Shown: in pieces, positions 7,814 through 16,866 of the stretch
Position numbering within the stretch: the stretch's first letter is position 1
Layout: every line of letters starts with the position of its first letter
NCBI RefSeq assembly: GCF_018122595.1
Contig: NZ_JAGRQH010000005.1
Location: 87,837 to 151,836, forward strand
Reading direction: 5' to 3'
Origin: Neokomagataea anthophila
Lineage (GTDB): Bacteria; Pseudomonadota; Alphaproteobacteria; Acetobacterales; Acetobacteraceae
DNA length: 64,000 bases
Program-made: the position numbers and the translations under genes
Notes under the pieces: model-generated
Database searches by the model: none
The model's input: the letters and a program-made list of their open reading frames with translations, nothing else
What the model was told of the DNA's origin: nothing

Positions 7814-9649
7814 ATGATAGACACAACAGGACTCGAACGCATCATGGACGCAGCTTCTTCCACCCTTACGACCGACTGCTTGTTCGCACAGACGCGCGAA
7901 TTAGTGTGCACGGCTCTGCGCTCTGTGGTGCCAGATGTGCCTGATGCTGTGTTGGCACGAGTGGAAGTCACGCCACCACGTGATGCGGCACATGGTGATA
8001 TGGCGACGAATGCAGCGCTGCTGGCTGCGAAGCCCGCGCGCCGTAAGCCGGTTGAGATTGCGGCGGACTTGGTTAAAGCACTGAGTGATTTGCCGATAAT
8101 TGCAAAGGCGGAATCTGCAGGCCCAGGCTTTGTGAACATCACATTGAAGGCAGATGTTCTGCAGGACGTGACGCGTACGGTGCTGCGTGCGGAGAGTGCT
8201 TTTGGTCGTTCCCGTTTGGGGCATGGCACGCGGGTTAATGTGGAATATGTTTCAGCGAACCCGACAGGCCCAATGCATGTAGGGCATTGCCGTGGTGCTG
8301 TGGTGGGTGATGCGCTGGCTAACCTGTTGGAAGCGGCAGGGCATGATGTCACGCGCGAATATTACATCAATGATGCAGGGACGCAGGTTGTTGCCCTGAC
8401 ATGGGCTGTGTATTGGCGTTATTTGCAGGCTATTGGCACGGATATTGATGCAGAAACCTTTGGCAAGCTAACGCCAAATGGGCTGCAATATCAGGGAGAA
8501 TATCTCATTCCGGTTGCTGAGGCGATTGCCGCAGAACATGGCCGCGCATTGGCTGCTGAAGATGGTAGCCCAGCTGACGTGTCCGTCTGGTTCGAAGTCG
8601 TGCGCCAGACGGCTTTGGTACGGATGATGGCTGCTATCCGTGAAGATCTGAACGCTCTCGGTATTGAGCATAAGGTTTTTGCATCGGAAGCTGAGACGCT
8701 GGCTTCTGGTTTGGTTGATGACGCGATTGGTCAGTTGGACGCTAAGGGCCTGCTTTATGAAGGTGTGCTTGAGCCACCTAAGGGTAAGACGCCTGAAGAT
8801 TGGGAACCACGCCCACAAACGCTGTTCCGTTCCACGGATTTTGGTGATGATACCGACCGTGCGTTGCGTAAGTCTGATGGAACCAACACGTATTTTGCCA
8901 ATGATATTGGCTATCACGCCCAAAAGGCACGCAATGCTGATGTGTTGATTGACGTGTTAGGTGCAGATCACGGCGGTTATGTCTCACGGATGCGGGCAGC
9001 TGTCTCAGCGCTGACAGAAGGTAAAACGGGCTTTGAAGTTGTGATGTGCCAGATCGTGCGCATCATGAAGAACGGTGAGCCTGTGCGTATGTCCAAGCGT
9101 GCGGGAACATTCGTGACGCTGCGTGATCTTCTGGATGAAGTTGGGCGTGATGCGGTGCGCTTCACGATGTTGACGCGTAAGGCAGATGCGCAGATGGAGT
9201 TCGACCTTGATGTGGTCGTGGCACAAACGCGCGATAACCCTGTGTTCTATGTGCAATATGCACATGCGCGTTGCCGTTCTGTCTTACGTTCTGCCGCGAC
9301 GATGTTTGGTGCAGATGCACTGACGGCTGAAAGCTTGAACGGTGCGGATCTGTCTGGCTTGTCATCAGATGCAGAAATCGCGGTTCTACGCCGTTTGGCG
9401 GCCTTCCCGCGTACGGTTGAAGCAGCGGCAGTGGCGCGTGAGCCGCACCGTATCGCAACATATTGTGTGGATTTGGCGTCTGACTTCCATGCATTGTGGA
9501 ACCGTGGGCGTGATGATGCAGCACTGCGTTTCTTGCATGAGAATGACCGTGCGTTGAGCTTGTCAAAATTGGCGCTGGTTTCTGCTCTTGCTCAGGTATT
9601 GCGTAATGCTCTGGCCATTCTTGGCGTGGAGCCGGTGGAGGAAATGTAA
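7814..9649 (+). CDS. argS: Arginine--tRNA ligase
   Basis: Class I aminoacyl-tRNA synthetase for arginine, about 611 residues. The HIGH-type motif appears as NPTGPMHVGHCRGAVVGD and the KMSKS-type motif as VRMSKRAGTFVTL. The C-terminal anticodon-binding DALR domain follows (FYVQYAHARCRSVL to the end). The start is uncertain: ATG 7814 and ATG 7844 are in frame, and GGA lies 12 bases before 7844. The alignable ArgRS N-domain begins after both. Its stop overlaps the next ATG by one base (TAATG), pointing to translational coupling with the SPOR protein. Confidence 0.96.
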   Translation: MIDTTGLERIMDAASSTLTTDCLFAQTRELVCTALRSVVPDVPDAVLARVEVTPPRDAAHGDMATNAALLAAKPARRKPVEIAADLVKALSDLPIIAKAESAGPGFVNITLKADVLQDVTRTVLRAESAFGRSRLGHGTRVNVEYVSANPTGPMHVGHCRGAVVGDALANLLEAAGHDVTREYYINDAGTQVVALTWAVYWRYLQAIGTDIDAETFGKLTPNGLQYQGEYLIPVAEAIAAEHGRALAAEDGSPADVSVWFEVVRQTALVRMMAAIREDLNALGIEHKVFASEAETLASGLVDDAIGQLDAKGLLYEGVLEPPKGKTPEDWEPRPQTLFRSTDFGDDTDRALRKSDGTNTYFANDIGYHAQKARNADVLIDVLGADHGGYVSRMRAAVSALTEGKTGFEVVMCQIVRIMKNGEPVRMSKRAGTFVTLRDLLDEVGRDAVRFTMLTRKADAQMEFDLDVVVAQTRDNPVFYVQYAHARCRSVLRSAATMFGADALTAESLNGADLSGLSSDAEIAVLRRLAAFPRTVEAAAVAREPHRIATYCVDLASDFHALWNRGRDDAALRFLHENDRALSLSKLALVSALAQVLRNALAILGVEPVEEM

Positions 9650-10905
9650 TGGCAGATGGTGGTGACGGCTATCGGCATGATGAACCACCACGGCGGGATG
9701 ATCTTCCTCGCCGCCCGTTAGGGGGAGGGGATGACCGTGGGCCTGCTGCACGGTCACCGGAGAGCCGTCCGCAAGGGCGTGAGCGGTTGAGCCAAGATTA
9801 TGATGATGTGCCGTCTCGCCGTCGTGGCGCGGCACGTCCTGCGAATGCGGCGTCACCGGCTGGACAGGGGAAGGCAAAGGCTGCTGCTGGTGCAGGGGTT
9901 ATGTCGTTCCTTGGAAGCGACCCGGCGACGCGTAAGCTGGTAGGTGGTGCTGTCGGTATTGGAGCGGTGTTGCTGGTTGCTGTTGGTGGCTGGAGTTTGG
10001 TTGGCAAGCATCATGGTGGTGTGCCCATTATTGGGCCGCCGCCTGGGGCTGTGCGCGAAGTTCCGGCAGATCCTGGTGGTATGCAGTTGATGGCCGGTGA
10101 TGACAGCACAGATATGACAGGCAGCGGAGAAGCACACTTAGCTCCGGGACCAGAACAGCCTGATACGAAGGCTTTTGCGCGGCAGTACGGTGCGCCTCCG
10201 GAACCAAAGCCGGTGGCACAAAATACGGTTACGTCTCCTGCGGCTACGGCAGAGAAGTCAGCCGATGCATCGTCACTGAATACACAGCCGAAGGATGGTG
10301 TGGCACCTGACACAGTTGCTGGGGAGCGGACGCAATTGGCTGACGCTGCGTCCAAAGCCTCTTCTGCGCAGAGTGAGTCGCCTGCACCGGTCAAGCATGT
10401 ATCGCCACCAGCGCCTGTGAAAGCGGCGAAGGTGGTAACACCGAGTGATGATGATGCGGATGCGGCCGAGACGCCTTCTTTGCCGGCTGTTCGGTCGGCG
10501 GTGACGTCCCGGCGGGTTTCTCCAGAGCGGGAGCGTATTATTCGGCAAGAGGTCGGGCCTGCTCCTGTACCTGCGCCACGCCCTGCTGTGGCAGCTCCAT
10601 TGCCGCCGCCATCTCCTGTGCCGGAGAGTGATGATACGCCACACGCGGCATCGGGTAATGGGCATCATGAGGTGCAATTGGCTGCGCTCAATAGTGAAGC
10701 CATGGCGCATCATGAATGGGAGACCTTGCGCGCGCGTGCTGCAGGTTTATTGAGTGGGCATACGCCGCTCTTTGAGCATACGACGCAGGGAGACCGTAGT
10801 TTTGTGCGTCTCCGTATTGGTGGTTTTGCTGATAGTAAGGCTGCCCGTGCGTTTTGTGTGAAGCTGCATGCGCAGTCTATCGCGTGTACGCCAGCGCAAT
10901 TTTGA
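9649..10905 (+). CDS. SPOR domain-containing membrane protein
   Basis: A 418-residue single-pass inner-membrane protein. The first 90 residues are charged and cytoplasmic (many Arg, Asp and Pro), residues 98-118 form a transmembrane helix (LVGGAVGIGAVLLVAVGGW), and a long Pro/Ala/Ser-rich linker leads to a SPOR domain at about 340-418 (VQLAALNSEAMAHHEW, then the second repeat RSFVRLRIGGFADSKAARAFC). SPOR domains bind denuded septal peptidoglycan, so a role at the division site is likely. The position downstream of argS and upstream of scpA is conserved in Alphaproteobacteria. It is low in complexity outside the two domains. Confidence 0.88.
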   Translation: MADGGDGYRHDEPPRRDDLPRRPLGGGDDRGPAARSPESRPQGRERLSQDYDDVPSRRRGAARPANAASPAGQGKAKAAAGAGVMSFLGSDPATRKLVGGAVGIGAVLLVAVGGWSLVGKHHGGVPIIGPPPGAVREVPADPGGMQLMAGDDSTDMTGSGEAHLAPGPEQPDTKAFARQYGAPPEPKPVAQNTVTSPAATAEKSADASSLNTQPKDGVAPDTVAGERTQLADAASKASSAQSESPAPVKHVSPPAPVKAAKVVTPSDDDADAAETPSLPAVRSAVTSRRVSPERERIIRQEVGPAPVPAPRPAVAAPLPPPSPVPESDDTPHAASGNGHHEVQLAALNSEAMAHHEWETLRARAAGLLSGHTPLFEHTTQGDRSFVRLRIGGFADSKAARAFCVKLHAQSIACTPAQF

Positions 10906-10912
10906 GTGTGCT

Positions 10913-11668
10913 TTGAACGACGATACGCTCCACCTCACGCTGGATGGTTATGAGGGGCCTCTGGATTTGTTGCTTGAGTTAGCTCGGGCGCAGAAAGTGG
11001 ACTTGGCTCAGATTTCCATTCTGCAACTGGTGGAGCAGTATCTTGCTCTAGTGGAAAAGGCGCGTGCTGAGGCACGTTCTTTTCGGCTGGAATTGGCCGC
11101 CGATTGGTTGGTTATGGCGGCGTGGTTGGCGTGGTTAAAGTCACGCTTGTTGCTGCCGGTAGAACAAAATGATGCCACGGCTGAAGAAGCGGCAGAATTA
11201 TTGCAAGAGCGTCTGGTTGCGTTAGAGCACATGCGTGAAGCTGCCTTGTGGCTCGGAAAACAGCCCAAGTTAGGCGTTGATGTTTTTCGGCGGGGGGCTG
11301 GAGAAGATCATACTGAAATTGATCGATCTGGGTTGAAAGTAGACCTGACATCGTTGATCACGTCTTATCTGTCTGCACGTCGTAGAACGTTTAAGAAGCG
11401 TGTTTATACGCCCAAAATACGCCGATATTGGAGCGTGCAAGATGCTTTGGCGCGGTTAAAGGCCATGTTGTCAGATGGGGTGGGGGAAGAATGGTGCGCT
11501 TTGAATGCCATCGTGCCAGATATTTTCCCAGAAGAAGAGACGACTATTGGACGGCATGCGGCTCTGGCAGGTTCTTTAGTCGCAGGATTGGAAATGGCTA
11601 AAATAGGGCGTGTTCAGTTGCGGCAGGATGAGGCTTTTGCCGATATTCATTTTCGGAGTGTACCATGA
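10913..11668 (+). CDS. scpA: Segregation and condensation protein A
   Basis: Kleisin subunit of the Smc-ScpAB condensin that compacts and segregates the chromosome; about 251 residues. It shows the family signature LDGYEGPLDLLLELARAQKVDLAQISI at the N-terminus, a helical middle and a C-terminal winged helix. I place the start at TTG 10913, which brings this signature to residue 9 and leaves the SPOR gene 7 bases upstream. The alternative ATG 10868 overlaps the SPOR gene by 38 bases and adds Arg-rich residues unlike the family. Its ATGA stop-start junction with scpB shows tight coupling. Confidence 0.93.
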   Translation: MNDDTLHLTLDGYEGPLDLLLELARAQKVDLAQISILQLVEQYLALVEKARAEARSFRLELAADWLVMAAWLAWLKSRLLLPVEQNDATAEEAAELLQERLVALEHMREAALWLGKQPKLGVDVFRRGAGEDHTEIDRSGLKVDLTSLITSYLSARRRTFKKRVYTPKIRRYWSVQDALARLKAMLSDGVGEEWCALNAIVPDIFPEEETTIGRHAALAGSLVAGLEMAKIGRVQLRQDEAFADIHFRSVP

Positions 11669-12252
11669 AGGGCGCGAAGAGCATGAATGCAGCATGTTTG
11701 CTGGAGGCATTGATTTTTGCCTCTCCAGAGCCTGTGCGCCTATCAGCAATGGTAGATCTTTTGCGTTCGCAAGGTTTAGAAGCGCATGCTCCAGAAGTGC
11801 TTCTGGAGATACAAAAGCGTTTTGAGCATCATGCGATTGAATTGGTTGAGGTGGCTGGTGGCTGGCAGTTTCGGACACGTGCCGAATATGCGGGGGCTTT
11901 GACGCGGGTTATCGAGAAACCAAGGCGTTTGAGCAGGAGTACGATGGAGACGCTTGCCGTCATTGCATATCATCAGCCGTGTACGCGCTCAGAAGTTGAG
12001 GCTGTGCGCGGGGTCTCTTTAGGGCAGGCGGTGTTGGATGCGCTCTTGGAAGACGGTTTAGTGTCTCCCAAAGGGCGAAAAGATGTGCCGGGTCGGCCGG
12101 TATTATGGGGCACAACGGCGCGTTTTTTAGAAGTATTTGGTTTGTCTTCTCTGGCGTCTTTGCCGCGCCGGGAGGACTTCTTGCTAGACCGTGCGACGAC
12201 AGAAGATACAGAAACGGTAGGAATGACGCGTGATCCGCAAGATGAAGGATAG
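11665..12252 (+). CDS. scpB: Segregation and condensation protein B
   Basis: ScpB, the winged-helix partner that binds ScpA in the condensin complex. It has 195 residues with two winged-helix domains; the family motifs LLEALIFASPEPV near the N-terminus, VAGGWQFRTRAEYA in the middle, and LSRSTMETLAVIAYHQPCTRSEVEAVRG plus GRPVLWGTT in the second domain are all present. The start overlaps the scpA stop by four bases (ATGA). A second ATG seven codons downstream (MNAACLLEAL) is also possible. The tatB gene follows 32 bases later. Confidence 0.94.
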   Translation: MKGAKSMNAACLLEALIFASPEPVRLSAMVDLLRSQGLEAHAPEVLLEIQKRFEHHAIELVEVAGGWQFRTRAEYAGALTRVIEKPRRLSRSTMETLAVIAYHQPCTRSEVEAVRGVSLGQAVLDALLEDGLVSPKGRKDVPGRPVLWGTTARFLEVFGLSSLASLPRREDFLLDRATTEDTETVGMTRDPQDEG

Positions 12253-12284
12253 GCGAGAAGGCCGTGAAGGGGTAGGGTTGGCGC

Positions 12285-12863
12285 ATGTTCGACTTTAGTT
12301 TTTCTGAGATTGCGCTGTTCGTGATCGTGGCGATGATTTTTATCCGCCCGAAAGACCTGCCTGTTGCGATCCGTACAATTTCGAATGGGATTAAAGCGAT
12401 GAGGCGTATGGCCTCAGAGTTTCAGTCCCATGTGGATGACATGGTGCGTGAAGCGGACCTCTCCGATGCACGTGATGAGTTCCGAAATTTACGGAATTTC
12501 AATTTGCGTGATCGTGTTGGGCGTTTTGTAGATGCTGATGGGAGTTTGAGAGAAGGTTTGTCACTGGATGACAAGCATGATCCATCGGCATTACCGCGTG
12601 TACCACCTGCGCCATTGCCTCCACCGCCACCTATGCCGGAAGCGTATGAGCCATTTGGTGGGGGAGCGCCGGTAGAGCAGCCAGTCGTTGAGCATGTGTT
12701 AAATGAGGATGTCGCGCAGGCGCCTGTGATTATGCCGCCAAGCACGGCGCGTCGTTTGTTAAGAGAGCGTTCCCGCTGGGAGGCTCCGCATATTTTGCCC
12801 CCGGTGCGGACGCTCCATCATGGCCGCCGTGTGCCGATTAGACGTGAGGAGACGCAGGCATGA
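12285..12863 (+). CDS. tatB: Sec-independent protein translocase TatB
   Basis: Twin-arginine translocation component TatB, 192 residues. The N-terminus has the diagnostic arrangement: MFDFSFSEIALFVIVAMIFI as a short membrane helix with Glu8, then the hinge PKDLP and an amphipathic helix (ISNGIKAMRRMASEFQ). Residues 85-192 are Pro- and acid-rich and poorly conserved, as is normal for TatB. With TatC it forms the receptor for folded Tat substrates. A tatA gene, often found just upstream, is not here: only 32 bases separate scpB and tatB. The stop overlaps tatC by four bases (ATGA). Confidence 0.92.
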   Translation: MFDFSFSEIALFVIVAMIFIRPKDLPVAIRTISNGIKAMRRMASEFQSHVDDMVREADLSDARDEFRNLRNFNLRDRVGRFVDADGSLREGLSLDDKHDPSALPRVPPAPLPPPPPMPEAYEPFGGGAPVEQPVVEHVLNEDVAQAPVIMPPSTARRLLRERSRWEAPHILPPVRTLHHGRRVPIRREETQA

Positions 12864-13645
12864 GCGAGGCGGATGCACTTGATGATAAGCCGATGCCTCT
12901 GCTGGAGCATATTGTAGAACTTCGGCGGCGGTTAATCTGGTCGATTGCAACGTTCGTGGTGGCTTTTGGGATTTGCTACCACTTTTCAGGTGAGTTGTAT
13001 CGGTTTCTGGCTGCGCCTTTGGGCACAATCATGCGGCAGAAGGGGGAGCAGCCACATTTGATTTATACGGCGCTGTATGAGGCGTTTTTCACGTATATTC
13101 GTGTGGCGTTGTTCGGGGCGACGTTTTTATCTTTTCCGATGATTGCCATTCAGGCGTGGATTTTTATTGCACCGGGTTTGTATCGTAGTGAGAAGAAAGC
13201 GTTTGCACCGTTTTTAGTGGCAACGCCTGTCATGTTTTTGATGGGGGCAGCGCTGGCTTACTACGTTGTGTTCCCGTTTGCGTGGCAGTTTTTCCTATCG
13301 TTCCAGAGCGGTGCGCCCGGTAGTGACGGGATGCAGATTGAGTTACAGGCGAAGGTTTCAGAATATCTGACCTTGGTTACCAAAATGATCCTTGCTTTTG
13401 GGGTGTGTTTTGAGTTGCCGGTTGTTTTGACGCTCTTGGCGCGTGTTGGGTTAGTGAGCGTCGCTCAGCTAAAGAAATTTCGTCGTTATGCGGTTGTGGC
13501 GTCTTTTGCAGTCTCTGCTGTGATTGCACCGCCGGATGCGATTACGATGTTGAGCCTCGCAGTTCCGCTAGTGGCGTTGTATGAGGTCTCTATTCTTACG
13601 GCACGTTTGGTTGAGCCAAAGCCGGAGCCTGATGATGTTGATTGA
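12860..13645 (+). CDS. tatC: Sec-independent protein translocase TatC
   Basis: Core subunit of the twin-arginine translocase, 261 residues with six membrane segments. The N-terminal motif LLEHIVELRRRLIW, which reads the RR signal peptide, is present, followed by the conserved YTALYEAFFTYIRVALF loop and FELPVVLTLLARVG in a later segment. It inserts in the inner membrane and recruits folded proteins, including the periplasmic dehydrogenases and Rieske proteins common in this family. Coupled to tatB by a four-base overlap; serS follows after 29 bases. Confidence 0.95.
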   Translation: MSEADALDDKPMPLLEHIVELRRRLIWSIATFVVAFGICYHFSGELYRFLAAPLGTIMRQKGEQPHLIYTALYEAFFTYIRVALFGATFLSFPMIAIQAWIFIAPGLYRSEKKAFAPFLVATPVMFLMGAALAYYVVFPFAWQFFLSFQSGAPGSDGMQIELQAKVSEYLTLVTKMILAFGVCFELPVVLTLLARVGLVSVAQLKKFRRYAVVASFAVSAVIAPPDAITMLSLAVPLVALYEVSILTARLVEPKPEPDDVD

Positions 13646-13674
13646 TTGTAAGACGAAGAAACGGAGCCTGAACC

Positions 13675-14943
13675 ATGCACGACCTTAAAGCCCTGCGCGC
13701 GGACCCGAATGCGTTCGATGCAGCTCTTAAGCGCCGTGGCCTTGCTCCGGTCGGGCAGAAGATTGTTGAAGAAGACGAAGCACGCCGTACAGCGTTAGCC
13801 GCACTGCAAGACGCACAAGCGGCACGTAAGACAATCGCGAAAGAGATCGGGCAGGGTAAGCGCAGCGGCGCGGATACGAGCGAATTGGAAGCGCGGGCAG
13901 TCGCTCTGCGTGAAGAGATCGTGACGTTAGAAGAAAAGGCGAATGCTTTGCAAACGGGCATTGATGATGTGCTCAAAGCATTGCCGAACCAGCTTGATTC
14001 TTCTGTGCCGGATGGCAAGGATGAGAGCGATAATGTTGTTGTGCATGAGCGTGGCGCAGTGCGTAATTTTACGTTTACGCCGAAACAGCATTTTGAATTG
14101 GGCGAACAACTCGGCCTGATGGATTTTCCGACGGCTAGCAAATTGTCTGGTGCGCGATTTGTGGTGTTACGCGGTGCCTTGGCGCGTTTGGAGCGTGCGT
14201 TGGGGCAGTTTATGCTCGACACGCACACCACGGAGTTTGGTTATAGCGAAACGACCGTGCCGCTTTTGGTTGGTGATGATGCCATGTATGGCACGGATAA
14301 GCTGCCGAAATTTTCGGAAGAGTCTTTTCGTACAGAAGATGGCCGTTGGTTGATTCCAACAGCTGAAGTGCCTTTAACCGCTTCGGTTATGGGAGATATT
14401 CTTCCAGAGACTACGTTGCCGATCCGTATGACGGCTTTGTCCGCGTGTTTTCGTTCTGAAGCGGGGGCATCTGGGCGTGATGTACGTGGGATGTTGCGTC
14501 AGCATCAATTCATGAAATGTGAGTTGGTGTCCGTGGTTGCGCCTGAGGCAAGCGATGATGAACATGAACGCATGACGCGGGCTGCAGAAACAGTGCTAGA
14601 GCGGTTGGACATTCCTTTCCGTCGTATGCTGCTTTGTGCGGGTGATACGGGTTTTGGTGCGGCTAAGACGTATGACCTTGAAGCATGGTTGCCTGGGCAG
14701 GGGGCGTGGCGTGAAATTTCATCTTGCTCTAATACGCGTGCGTTCCAGGCGCGTCGTATGAATGCGCGCTATCGGACGGCTAAGGGGCCAGCGTTTGTGC
14801 ATACGCTGAATGGTTCTGGCCTAGCGTTGGGGCGTACGATGATTGCGCTCATGGAAACATATCAAAATGAAGATGGCAGCATTACAGTGCCGGAAGCTTT
14901 GATCCCTTATATGGGCGGTATGAAGGTGATTACGGCAGTTTAA
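13675..14943 (+). CDS. serS: Serine--tRNA ligase
   Basis: Class II synthetase charging tRNA-Ser (and tRNA-Sec where present), 422 residues. The N-terminal long coiled-coil arm that holds the tRNA variable loop is visible as alternating Glu/Lys/Ala helices at residues 30-105. Catalytic motifs 2 and 3 are seen as [23 protein letters not shown] and, near the end, [24 protein letters not shown] stands 8 bases before the ATG. It closes the plus-strand housekeeping run; no clear terminator follows. Confidence 0.97.
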   Translation: MHDLKALRADPNAFDAALKRRGLAPVGQKIVEEDEARRTALAALQDAQAARKTIAKEIGQGKRSGADTSELEARAVALREEIVTLEEKANALQTGIDDVLKALPNQLDSSVPDGKDESDNVVVHERGAVRNFTFTPKQHFELGEQLGLMDFPTASKLSGARFVVLRGALARLERALGQFMLDTHTTEFGYSETTVPLLVGDDAMYGTDKLPKFSEESFRTEDGRWLIPTAEVPLTASVMGDILPETTLPIRMTALSACFRSEAGASGRDVRGMLRQHQFMKCELVSVVAPEASDDEHERMTRAAETVLERLDIPFRRMLLCAGDTGFGAAKTYDLEAWLPGQGAWREISSCSNTRAFQARRMNARYRTAKGPAFVHTLNGSGLALGRTMIALMETYQNEDGSITVPEALIPYMGGMKVITAV

Positions 14944-15087
14944 GCCATTATTGCGGAGTGATGTTCCTTCTGGCGGTTGTCTCTTCACAGATAGGTGATG
15001 GAGGCAACGGTCAGGGATGGGGCGGCGTTTTCTCGTGCAGAGTGCTCCTTACGTGTAAGGGGCAAAAATTTTGAGCGAGTTTCTGTC

Positions 15088-15948
15088 ATGCCCACAAAAA
15101 TCCCTCCGCAATCACAGGAACATCAACCGGGCAAAGAGTCCGCGTTAGAGCCATTGGCTGTACATATCCGTGAAGATTATCGCGGGAGCGGTAAGCTTGC
15201 GGGTAAAAAGGCATTGATCAGCGGTGGTGATAGCGGGATTGGTCGTTCTGTAGCGCTGCACTTCGCCCGTGAGGGAGCGGATGTCGCGTTTCTTTATCTG
15301 GAAGAGCACGATGATGCCCAAGAGACAGTCCGTCTCATTGAGGCTGAGGGGCGCAAGGCTCTGGCGATTGCGGGTGATGTCGCTTCCAGTAGCGTATGCA
15401 AGAATGCGGTCGAGCAGGTCGTTCGTGAGTTTGGTGGTCTTAATATATTAGTCAATAATGCTGGCATTCAGGTTGTGAGTGAAGATATTTGCTCAATTTC
15501 TGATGATGAATGGCAGCGCCATATGGATATTAATATCAACGGATATTTTTATTTGGCGCGCTCAGCTGTTCCGCATTTTTCGTCAGGCGGTGCAATTATT
15601 AATACATCGTCTATTAATGCCTTTATGGGTAATAAGGCGTTGCTTGCATATTCGACTACTAAGGCCGCAGAGCTCGGTTTTACACGTGCTTTGGCCTTAG
15701 AGTTGGTATCTCATGGTGTGCGGGTGAATGCGGTGGCACCTGGTCCGGTATGGACACCTTTGCAACCTGCAAGTTGGGGGCCTATTGATCCGCAGACGGT
15801 TGCCGATTTGACGAAAAGCACTCCCATGCAACGTTGCGCAGACCCTGCGGAGTTGGGGCCAGCTTATGTATATTTAGCTAGTGATGATGCTTCTTTTGTG
15901 ACGGGTCAGACGTTGCATGTGAATGGCGGCATCATTGTGAATGGTTGA
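15088..15948 (+). CDS. SDR family oxidoreductase (YghA-like)
   Basis: Short-chain dehydrogenase/reductase of 286 residues. The Rossmann motif is ISGGDSGIGRS (NAD(P) binding), followed by NNAG, the catalytic Ser in NTSSIN, YSTTK (Tyr and Lys), and VAPGPVWTPL. The N-terminal extension (PTKIPPQSQEHQPGKESALEP) is typical of the YghA/YhdF subgroup, which are NADP-dependent aldehyde or glucose-type reductases. I chose ATG 15088, where the family's extension begins and GAG lies 8 bases upstream; the frame is open from 14995 but those residues look unrelated. It stands alone and ends in a shared terminator with the convergent gene. Confidence 0.9.
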   Translation: MPTKIPPQSQEHQPGKESALEPLAVHIREDYRGSGKLAGKKALISGGDSGIGRSVALHFAREGADVAFLYLEEHDDAQETVRLIEAEGRKALAIAGDVASSSVCKNAVEQVVREFGGLNILVNNAGIQVVSEDICSISDDEWQRHMDININGYFYLARSAVPHFSSGGAIINTSSINAFMGNKALLAYSTTKAAELGFTRALALELVSHGVRVNAVAPGPVWTPLQPASWGPIDPQTVADLTKSTPMQRCADPAELGPAYVYLASDDASFVTGQTLHVNGGIIVNG

Positions 15949-15951
15949 TTT

Positions 15952-15990
15952 TTCTAGGGTGGGTTTTTGTCACGAAGATCCACCCTAGAA
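15952..15990. terminator. Bidirectional hairpin terminator
   Basis: An 11-bp perfect stem (15952-15962 with 15980-15990) with a 17-base loop lies between the SDR gene and the convergent immunity-like gene. It overlaps the last codons of the latter. Confidence 0.55.
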
Positions 15991-16833
15991 AGTGGCGTTC
16001 AGAATATGGGGTTCAAGGTGTGGTGTAATCCGTGAAAGAAACGAGTGTTCCGTACGGTATTGTTTTTCGGTTATAGAGCGTTCGATTACGGATAAGGCGG
16101 CACGGCCTAAATTTTCATCACTCTCATGAATGGAAACAAAAAGAAAACTTTCTGGAGCAGATGCTGTGGGTTGGATTAGGTAGCAATCATAAAGTTGTGA
16201 AACACTAATTTGAGATCGTGTTGATAGTAATTTAGTTCTATCAAGTTTGTATTTAGATTTCATTTCTTCGAATACAGGGTCAAAATTTATCCTTGTGCGC
16301 CGGAATATTTCATCTAAATACTCTCTGGGCATCACACCGTTTTCTCGTCGTGATTCATGGTCGCTTGTTTTAGAAAGCGCAAGGCGGATATATGCCCCTA
16401 ATTCAGCGTGAGACATCGGCAGTGGCTGATACATCAAAGGGGTATCAGGGTCTGTTGTGCAGGCAGAGTTGGCCCACTGAAAACTGTAAACGCACTTTTT
16501 AGATTTCACGAGAGTAATACTACGCCTTTGTTCATAAGCTTCCCACGTTTTAAATGGGTTGAACAAAGCACTTTTTTGAGGTCTTGAAACGAGTTCAAAG
16601 TACCGCAAACAAATTATTGTGTTTCGATTAGACCATTTGCCATTTTTTTGTTTGTAGGTGATGGTAGCAAGGTCTCGGGCACCGTATCCATAAATACTTC
16701 TTTGCAGTACAAGAGCGGGGTGCCTTCCTAAAAAATATGGTCCTCGTGCCCTCTTTCCTAGGTCGGTAAATTTTTGATTTACAGATGATTCTTTTGTTCT
16801 TATTAGGTCGCCGACAAGTAAATTGGTGTCCAT
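15985..16833 (-). CDS. Hypothetical protein, possibly a CDI immunity (DUF1436/CdiI-like) protein
   Basis: A 282-residue soluble protein without signal peptide or membrane helix, rich in Arg, Lys and Ser and A+T-rich in base use. I do not recognise it firmly. Two stretches, HAELGAYIRLALSKT near residue 147 and ENLGRAALSVIERS near 240, resemble the paired 'LG-x-ALR-x-AL-x-R' elements of DUF1436 proteins, the immunity proteins of some contact-dependent inhibition systems. No CdiA/CdiB or toxin gene is nearby. It lies 33 bases downstream of the WbsX fusion on the same strand and probably shares its transcript. The call is tentative; the ORF itself is convincing because of its length and position. 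Confidence 0.5.
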   Translation of the reverse strand: MDTNLLVGDLIRTKESSVNQKFTDLGKRARGPYFLGRHPALVLQRSIYGYGARDLATITYKQKNGKWSNRNTIICLRYFELVSRPQKSALFNPFKTWEAYEQRRSITLVKSKKCVYSFQWANSACTTDPDTPLMYQPLPMSHAELGAYIRLALSKTSDHESRRENGVMPREYLDEIFRRTRINFDPVFEEMKSKYKLDRTKLLSTRSQISVSQLYDCYLIQPTASAPESFLFVSIHESDENLGRAALSVIERSITEKQYRTEHSFLSRITPHLEPHILNATF

Positions 16834-16866
16834 AGAATTTTACCCTCTTTGTATGAATATTGCGTT

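Noticed and set aside
13596..14231. Minus-strand ORF of 211 codons opposite tatC/serS
   Set aside because: It overlaps two firm genes on the other strand and its translation has no recognisable domain.
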